Positions 57,528-64,000 of a stretch of DNA of 64,000 bases are shown here, one piece after another. A program made the translations under genes and the position numbers. Every line of letters starts with the position of its first letter. Within the stretch, counting starts at the first letter, position 1. This DNA comes from Artocarpus heterophyllus (taxonomy: Eukaryota; Streptophyta; Magnoliopsida; Rosales; Moraceae): positions 1,814,212-1,878,211 of the forward strand of contig CM046339.1 in assembly GCA_025403435.1 (NCBI GenBank), read 5' to 3'. Below the pieces are notes generated by a model. The model worked only from the letters and a program-made list of their open reading frames with translations, was not told where the DNA came from and ran no database searches.

Positions 57528-59678
57528 TGTAACGTCCCGAAATTTATTTAATATTAATGTAATGTAAATGATGAATTAGTGTGCCATAATTAAAGTTTTA
57601 ACTTTAATTAGATTATTTGGTTGGATTTTTAGTTCTTGGTTGTTTTGTTAAATTGATGTGTTCAAAAGATTCCTTGTTGATTTAAAATGATGTTTTGAGT
57701 TTTAAAACACAACAATTTGTAAAATGTTAAAAATACTCCGTTTTGCAAAACCGTGGGCGGCACATGGTTTTCGCACAGTAAAACCGCCCACCGATTTTCT
57801 CTATTTATTTCTCTCTTCTCTCTCTCTCTCTTCACTCTCACGAGCTCTCTCTCTCCTCTCTCTTGGTCTCTCGGCAGCCTCTCTCTCTCTAATTTCTTCA
57901 CAAATTTTGATTTCCATTTGAATCCAAGCTTCGGAACAGCAAGGAGGAAGCTCGGGGACGTGATTCGGCGACCGAGAACGCGGATTGAAGCTTCGATTCG
58001 AGGTTAGATTCGAAATTTCTAAACTTTTTACAAAATTTTTAATTTTGTGTGTTTTTGAAATCTAAGTTTGTTTTAGCTTAGAAAACCGTGGATTTGTGTT
58101 AAATGAACTTAAAACAACTAGAATCTAAACCTAGATTGAAGAAAAACGGATTGGATTCAAGATTTTCATTTTTCTCCTCTTTTTCTCATTTTCGGATTTT
58201 TAAGGATTTCGAGTTTAAATCTTGTTTAAATGATCCCAAACATGTTCTAGAATGTTTTTCTATCAATTATAGTTGTTTTTCATGCCTGGGATTTGAGAAA
58301 AATAGGTTAGAAACAAGATTTGGATTTTGGGGATCGAGAAACCCGTGGCTGGGATTTCTGGATCTTCCCAGTTCGGCAGGCCGAAGTTCATGTTCGGCAG
58401 GCCGGAGTGATGATCGGCAGGCCGGTGTTCTTCCGACCGGCAGGCCGAATCTGGGGAAATGTTCGGCAGGCCGAACTTTGCTTCCGGCAGGCCGAACTGT
58501 ACAGTTCGGCAGGCCGAAGCAGGGCGTCCGGCAGGCCGACCGAGGCATGGAAAATTTTGTGATTTTTACCCGATTTCATTGTTTTGAACCCTGATTTAAA
58601 TCTCAACCTTATAGGATGATTTTAATGATACAAATGGCACACTAGGACATCATGAAATGATTTAGTAACATAGAATGTCTCGAACTAGATATTGATCGAC
58701 TTAGTTTGTATCTAGGATTGTTCGTGGTTCCGTGGAGCTAACGTATAGCGGATCGGGATTACGGTGTGGGGTACCGGCACGAGTACTGAGGTAGGACTTC
58801 TATCCTATTTCTTTGGTAGCCTGGTTTTGAAATGATTTGCCTTTGAAAAGGATTTCTATCAAAATGTTTTCAACGGTTGTTTGAAAATGGTTTTATCGGT
58901 TATATTTTTATATACCGTGACATGAAATGAATTTCATAATGAATGTAATTGACAACACTCGGTAATTGGGTTTTGAATGATAATGATAGTAAACACATGG
59001 GCATGATGCCATATCAGAGATCGGGTCGTGATCGACCTTGGGGGCAGGTCCCGAAACCCAGCTGGGCCACTACGGTGGTGATTTCATGGTTTGCCTAGGT
59101 AAAAGTAAACTGGTGTTTTGATTTGACGAGTAGACTGTTCTGTGTCAGAACGGTTCTACTCAATTTATTTATTTATTTATTCAAGTTCCTTTTTTTGTAT
59201 AACTCCTGATAATGTTATGTTTCTTTGTATAAGACTATTTTATAAAACTTAGTCCTACTGAGCCTTTCGCTCACGTTTTATTGTTTTAAATTCCCCCCCC
59301 CCCTAGGTGGTTTCCCATTTAGGTTTGGAGAAGATTCTTCGGACCGAACTCAGGAGCAATAGGAGAATTTGTTTACACTCTGTATTTATTAATCAAGGCA
59401 TGTAAGACTTAACTTTATTTGTACTTGGACTGTAATTGTATTTGTGATATTGTTAGATCCATGTGTGTGCACAAGTTGTGGGTTGTGGAACCCATATTCG
59501 CGGTTTTTATTCAATTATTGTTATTTGTTTAATGATTTTAAATTCTTTATCAAATGTGGTGGAAAAATCTCTTTATTTCTTGCTTAATTGGATTTTTAAA
59601 CCCTTAATTTCAATTAAATCCTCTTTTAATTAATCTAAATATTCCGCCACGTCACCTCCCGTACTCTGGGGCGTGACA
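57528..59678 (+). repeat. Gypsy 3' LTR (2151 bp)
   Basis: It has the same structure as the 5' LTR, with all eight palindromic cores intact (58372-58542). It ends GTACTCTGGGGCGTGACA, one base different from the 5' LTR end (CTCCGGGG). Confidence 0.95.
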
Positions 59679-59683
59679 CTATA

Positions 59684-60427
59684 ACACTTTTGAACTCATT
59701 TAAACAAGATTCAAACACAAAAATCTCAAAAATCCAACAATGGGGAAACATGAGGAAAAATGAAAAATCTTGAATCCAATCCGTTTTTCTTCAATCTAAG
59801 CTTAGATTCTAGTTGTTCTAAGTTCATTTAACTCAAATTAAAGGTTTTCTAAGCTCAAACGAACTTAAATCTCAAAAATGCACAAAATTGAAAATTTTGG
59901 AAAAAGTTTAGAAATTTCAAAACTAACCTCGAATCGAAGCTTTAAATCCACGTTTTTGGTTGCCAAATCTCGTCCCTGAGCTTCCTATTCGCTAACCCGA
60001 AGCTTAGACCCGAATTTGGCTTCAAAATCTTGAAGAAATTTGAGTGGGAAAGAGAGAAACCGAGAGAGAATGAGAGAGAGAGTTCACGGGTGAGGAGAGG
60101 AGAGAGAGTGAGCAGAGAGAGTGAAGAGAGAGGGAGAGGAGAGAGAATAAATAGAGAGAAACGGTGGGCGATTTTACTGTATAAAAACCAAATGCCACCC
60201 ACGGTTTTGTAAAACGGAATATTTTTAACATTTTACAAATTGTTGTGCTTTAAAATTCAAAACATCATTTTAAAATAATAAGAAATCATTTGAATTTATC
60301 AAATTAACAAAACAACCAAAAATTTAAAATTCAACCAAATAATCAAATTAATGTTGAAACATTAATTATGGCACACTAATTCATCACTTATATTACAATA
60401 ACATTAAATAAATTCCAGGGCGTTACA
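59684..60427 (-). repeat. Gypsy 3' LTR (minus), proximal part
   Basis: This continues the LTR interrupted at 50631. On the minus strand it starts TGTAACGCCCTGGAATTT at 60427. A GA-microsatellite block (60040-60150) is the counterpart of the CT block of the plus-strand LTRs. Confidence 0.9.
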
Positions 60428-63400
60428 ACTCTGCACCCCTAAAAGAAATTTTGCCCTCGAAATTTACAACTCATTTCAGAAACAAAACAAATGCGGATAC
60501 AATTCCCGCATACTCGCCTCTAGTTCCTAGGTGGCTTCATCAACCCCGTGATGCTGCCACACGACCTTTACCAACGGTATCTCACGACGATGCAAACTAA
60601 TTACTTTCTTGTCGATGATCTGAATCGGCACTTCTTCGTACGTCGTATCTTCCTAAACCTGCACATCGCGAAATGAAACTATCTTACCCTGCTCAGGCGG
60701 ACACTTCCTAAGCATCGACACATGAAACACATCATGAACATGAGAGAGTTCGGGCGAAAAATCAAGCCGATAAGCAACTACACCAATACGCTGAGTGATC
60801 TCAAACTGTCCAATATACCTCGGTGCAAGCTTTCCACTCACTCCAAACCGCATAGTTCCTTTACGGGACAATACCTTCAAAAGAACGAAACCTCCTACTG
60901 CAAATGCGGATACAATTTCCGCATACTCGACTCTAGTTCCCAGGTGGCTTCATCAACCCCGTGATGCTGCCACACGACCTTTACCAACGGTATCTCACGA
61001 CGACGCAAACTAATTACTTTTCGGTCGATGATCTGAATCGGCACTTCTTCGTACGTCGTATCTTCCTGAACCTGCACATCGCGAAATGAAACTATCTTAC
61101 CCTGCTCACGTAGACACTTCCTAAGCATCGACACATGAAACACATCATGAACATGAGAGAGTTCGAGCAAAAAATCAAGCTGATAAGCAACTACACCAAT
61201 ACACTGAGTGATCTCAAACGGTCCAATATACCTCGGTGCAAGCTTTCCACTCACTCCAAACCGCATAGTTCCTTTACGGGACAATACCTTCAAAAGAACG
61301 AAACCTCCTACCGCAAACTCTAAAGGTCTACGTCTCCTATCCGCATAACTCTTCTGTCGACTCTGAGCTGTCCTTAATCGATCTCGAATCACGGCGACTT
61401 TCTCATTGCTATCACGGATCTCATCCAGCCCAAGAATAACCCTATCTTCTGGCTCGGCCCAACACACTGGTGACCGACACGGTCGCCCATACAACGCCTT
61501 AAACGGTGCCATACCAATACTCGCCTGATAACTGTTGTGTACGCGAACTCCGCCAGATGTAAATATTGCTTCCAATTCCCGCCGAAGTCTAACGCACAGG
61601 CATGCAGCATATCCTCGAGAATCTGAATAACCCACTCAGACTGCCCATAAGTCTGAGGATGAAACGCCATACTGAAGTTCAAATCCGTACCCAAAGCCTC
61701 CTAAAAACTCCTCAAGTACTTAGCATTAAACCTAGCGTCTCGATCAGAAGTGATGGACAAAGGAACTCTATGCAACCTCACTATGTTCTGCAGATACAAA
61801 TCCCCAAGAATCCTTCTCGAACATGTCGACCTGAACGGAATAAAATGCGTCGATTTTGTCAACCTGTCGACTACGACCCAAACTGCATCATGCCGTTGTT
61901 CTGTCCTCGATAAACCTGTGAGAAAATCCATCATCACATGTTCCCATTTCCACACTAGAATAGGAAGCGGCTGAAGCTGACCTGCAGGCTTCTGATGCTC
62001 GGCTTTCACCTGAAGACACGTCGTACACTTGGCCACGTACTCTCAAATATCTTTCTTCATGCCTCTCCACCAATATTGCCTCTTCAAATCACGATACATC
62101 TTTGTGCTCCTCGGATGAATGGCGAATTGAGACCTATGGGCTTCGTCCAAAATGGCTTTCGTCACCTCGGCGATAGCTAGAACTGCAAGACGCTCCTGGA
62201 AATACAACGATCCATCTGCATGCACACTCCATTCTTCAAACTGCTCCCCGTTCTGAATTCGTGACCAAATCCCCTACAAATGTTGATCCTGCCACTGATT
62301 TTGCTTCACCATCTAAACAAGAGCTGGGGTCGCCTCCACATGATATACCAAAACTTGATCATAGTCTTCATGATACCGTAACCCATACTCACTCACTATC
62401 GCATCCCTGCTCCAGTCCTCGAAAGCCAAACAAGCGAGAACCCCTGAAGACTTCCTGCTAAGCGTATCCGCGACCACATTAGCTTTCCCGGGATGATACT
62501 GCAACGCGAAATCATAATCCTCCATAAACTCTATCCATCTACGCTGCCTCAAATTAAGATCCCTCTGAGTGAACAGATACCTCAAACTCTTATGATCGGA
62601 GAAGACCTGAAATGACCCTCCATACAAATAACACCTCCAAATCTTCAGCGCGTGAATCACCGCCGCGAGCTCCAAGTCATGAGTATGATAATTTCGCTCG
62701 TGAGATCATAGCTGTCTCGATCCATATGTAATCACACGTCCATGCTGCATCAACACGCACCCAAGTCCGCGTCCTGAAGCATATGCGTAAACCTCATACG
62801 ACTCGTCACTACTAGGAATAACCAACACTGGAGCTGAAGTCAACTGGTTCTTCAATTCTTGAAAAGCAAGCTCACATTCTTCACCCCACTCAAACTTGAC
62901 ATTTTTCTTGATCAATCTCGTCAACGGAGCTGCAATTTTTGAAAAATCCTTTACAAATTTCCTGTAATAACCAGCAAGACCTAAGAAGCTGTGAATCTCC
63001 GCTACATTCCTTGGTCGTTCCCATTCCACTATGGCTTCAATCTTGGATGGATCCACAGAAATACCATGCTCCGAGATGACATGACCCAAAAATTTGACAT
63101 CAGTTAACCAAAATTCACACTTTTCTCTCTTGGCATACAACTGTGCTCACGCAGAGTCTGAAGCACGATCCGGAGATGTTGTTCATGCTCTTCCTAAGTC
63201 TTAGAATACACAAGAATGTCATCGATGAACACGATCATGAACTGATCCAGATACGGCCTAAATATCTTGTTCATCAAATCCATGAAAGCTGTCGGAGCAT
63301 TCGTCAACCCAAATGACATAACCAGAAACTCAAAATGTCCATACCGGGTCTTAAAAGCTATCTTAGGAATATCCTCTTCCTTAATCCTGAGCTGATGGTA

Positions 63401-64000
63401 CCCTGAGCGCAAATCAAACTTTAAGAAGTACCGCGAACCTCCCAACTGATCAAACAACTCATCAATCCTAGGCAAGGGATACTTATTCTTCACTGTGACA
63501 CGATTCAGTTGCCGATAATCCACACACAACCTGAGAGTCCCATCATGTTTCTTAGCAAACAAAACTGGTGCTCCCCACGGAGATGTGCTATTCCGAATAT
63601 ACCCTTTATCAGCAAGCTCCTGAAGTTGCTCCCTCAATTCTTTCATTTCTGCTGGCGCCATCCGATAAGGTGCCATAGAAATCGGTGCTGTCCCTGGAAA
63701 CAACTCAATACCAAACTCGATTTCCTGATGCGGTGGTAATCCTGGCAACTCATCGGGGAAGACATCCTCGAACTCATCAACCACCGAAATCGCTACACTT
63801 CCTCTCAAAACATAAGGCTCACACTCTAGATTCGCAAGAAAAGCCAAACAAACCAGATTTATTCGCCCTCCTAGACATGACTTCATGAGACGCTCACTCA
63901 TTAACCAATCACCACCACCCTGGTAAGTGATCATCGTCCCCCCATCAGACACTAAGGTTACTTTTCTAAGTTGGCAGTCCACAACTGCATTATACCTGGA
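60428..64000 (-). pseudogene. Gypsy pol, minus strand, 5' part outside window
   Basis: Reading from 64000 downwards: the end of protease ([13 protein letters not shown]), RT ([20 protein letters not shown]), RNase H ([15 protein letters not shown], where Tyr replaces the expected catalytic Asp), the integrase zinc region, the DDE core and a chromodomain-like end ([18 protein letters not shown]). Stops interrupt it at 63194 (TAG, same Trp codon as in copy 2), 62706 (TGA), 62313 (TAG), 62274 (TAG), 62041 (TGA) and 61701 (TAG). A one-base loss near 63143 and another frame change near 61540 add to them. A 413-bp stretch of the integrase C-terminus is duplicated in tandem. Confidence 0.93.
60488..61313 (-). 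repeat. 413-bp tandem duplication in gypsy integrase C-terminus
   Basis: Units of about 413 bp (60488-60900 and 60901-61313) both contain the chromodomain-like end. CAAA(T) is shared at the junction. The copies differ at several positions, so the duplication is not recent. Translation after the first (60895) chromodomain end would terminate before the second unit. Confidence 0.88.

Larger units (their letters stand above)
50632..59678 (+). mobile_element. Complete Ty3/gypsy chromovirus (Tekay/Del-like), TSD CTATA
   Basis: This is a 9047-bp element with LTRs 50632-52781 and 57528-59678, a primer-binding site at 52785-52796, gag-pol at 52887-57479 and a polypurine tract (AGGGGTGGAGAGC, 57515-57527). 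CTATA is duplicated at 50627-50631 and 59679-59683. The LTRs look nearly identical by eye, which suggests a recent insertion. The integrase C-terminus ends in a chromodomain-like module, typical of Tekay/Del chromoviruses. Gag-pol is closed by five TAG codons, so the element as read is not autonomous. Confidence 0.96.
49160..64000 (-). mobile_element. Ty3/gypsy chromovirus on the minus strand, runs off the right edge
   Basis: The 3' LTR is split into 49160-50631 and 59684-60427 by the element at 50632-59678. Its internal region occupies 60428-64000, ending in this window within protease-RT; gag and the 5' LTR are beyond position 64000. The flanking pentamer at the left is GAGGG (49155-49159), whose partner is out of view. 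It is related to, but clearly diverged from, the plus-strand gypsy copies. It carries several stops, frameshifts and a 413-bp tandem duplication. Confidence 0.92.

Overview
The window is nuclear DNA from a flowering plant, most likely a eudicot. The evidence is spliced genes with GT-AG introns, a nuclear-encoded chloroplast TatC gene, a 417-residue plant-type ORC4, Ty1/copia and chromovirus-type Ty3/gypsy retrotransposons, an endogenous caulimovirid, and a nuclear copy of plastid DNA. I cannot name the species. Only one short island (about 28.9-37.6 kb) holds host genes; nearly everything else is nested, partly decayed retroelement sequence.

Layout. 1-6967: a Ty1/copia element (leader, gag, broken pol, 3' LTR) whose 5' LTR lies off the left edge. 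It abuts, and probably sits in, an old minus-strand gypsy-type LTR (6968-8332, resuming 20074 to about 21140). 8333-14066: a plus-strand Ty3/gypsy chromovirus with an open gag-pol frame that stops abruptly at the start of integrase. 14067-14157: a 91-bp filler copied from that element's own 5' LTR. 14158-20073: a second copy of 4602-10510 (copia tail, copia LTR, old LTR, gypsy LTR), with the gypsy now a solo LTR flanked by TAAAC. 21478-21650: degenerate tandem repeats, followed by a 100-N gap. 21850 to about 26340: a degraded endogenous pararetrovirus arranged head-to-head as a large inverted repeat. About 26350-28938: an LTR-like remnant.

29257-30617 (minus): exons 1-2 of chloroplast TatC, with the rest not seen. 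32363-36667 (plus): a complete 16-exon ORC4 with a TATA box and an E2F-type site just upstream. About 37640-40241: a plastid insertion covering trnN-GUU and the first codons of ycf1, split by a copia solo LTR (38113-40144, TSD AAATC). 40349-48641: a long solo LTR that contains another solo LTR of the same family (41334-45239, TSD TTGTT). 49160-64000: a minus-strand gypsy element running off the right edge, its 3' LTR split by a complete plus-strand gypsy (50632-59678, TSD CTATA).

The retroelement genes do not cooperate with the host genes. ORC4 would act in replication-origin licensing. TatC would act in twin-arginine protein export across the thylakoid membrane if its missing exons exist beyond the transposon block. 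Points I find most worth checking: four stem-loops in the copia leader that each present CCCCTAGG; palindromic TTCGGCAGGCCGAA arrays shared by LTRs of two superfamilies; a two-step microhomology template-switch junction behind the 9.56-kb duplication; nonsense decay dominated by CAG-to-TAG; and the plastid and pararetroviral insertions. I found no convincing new multi-gene system.
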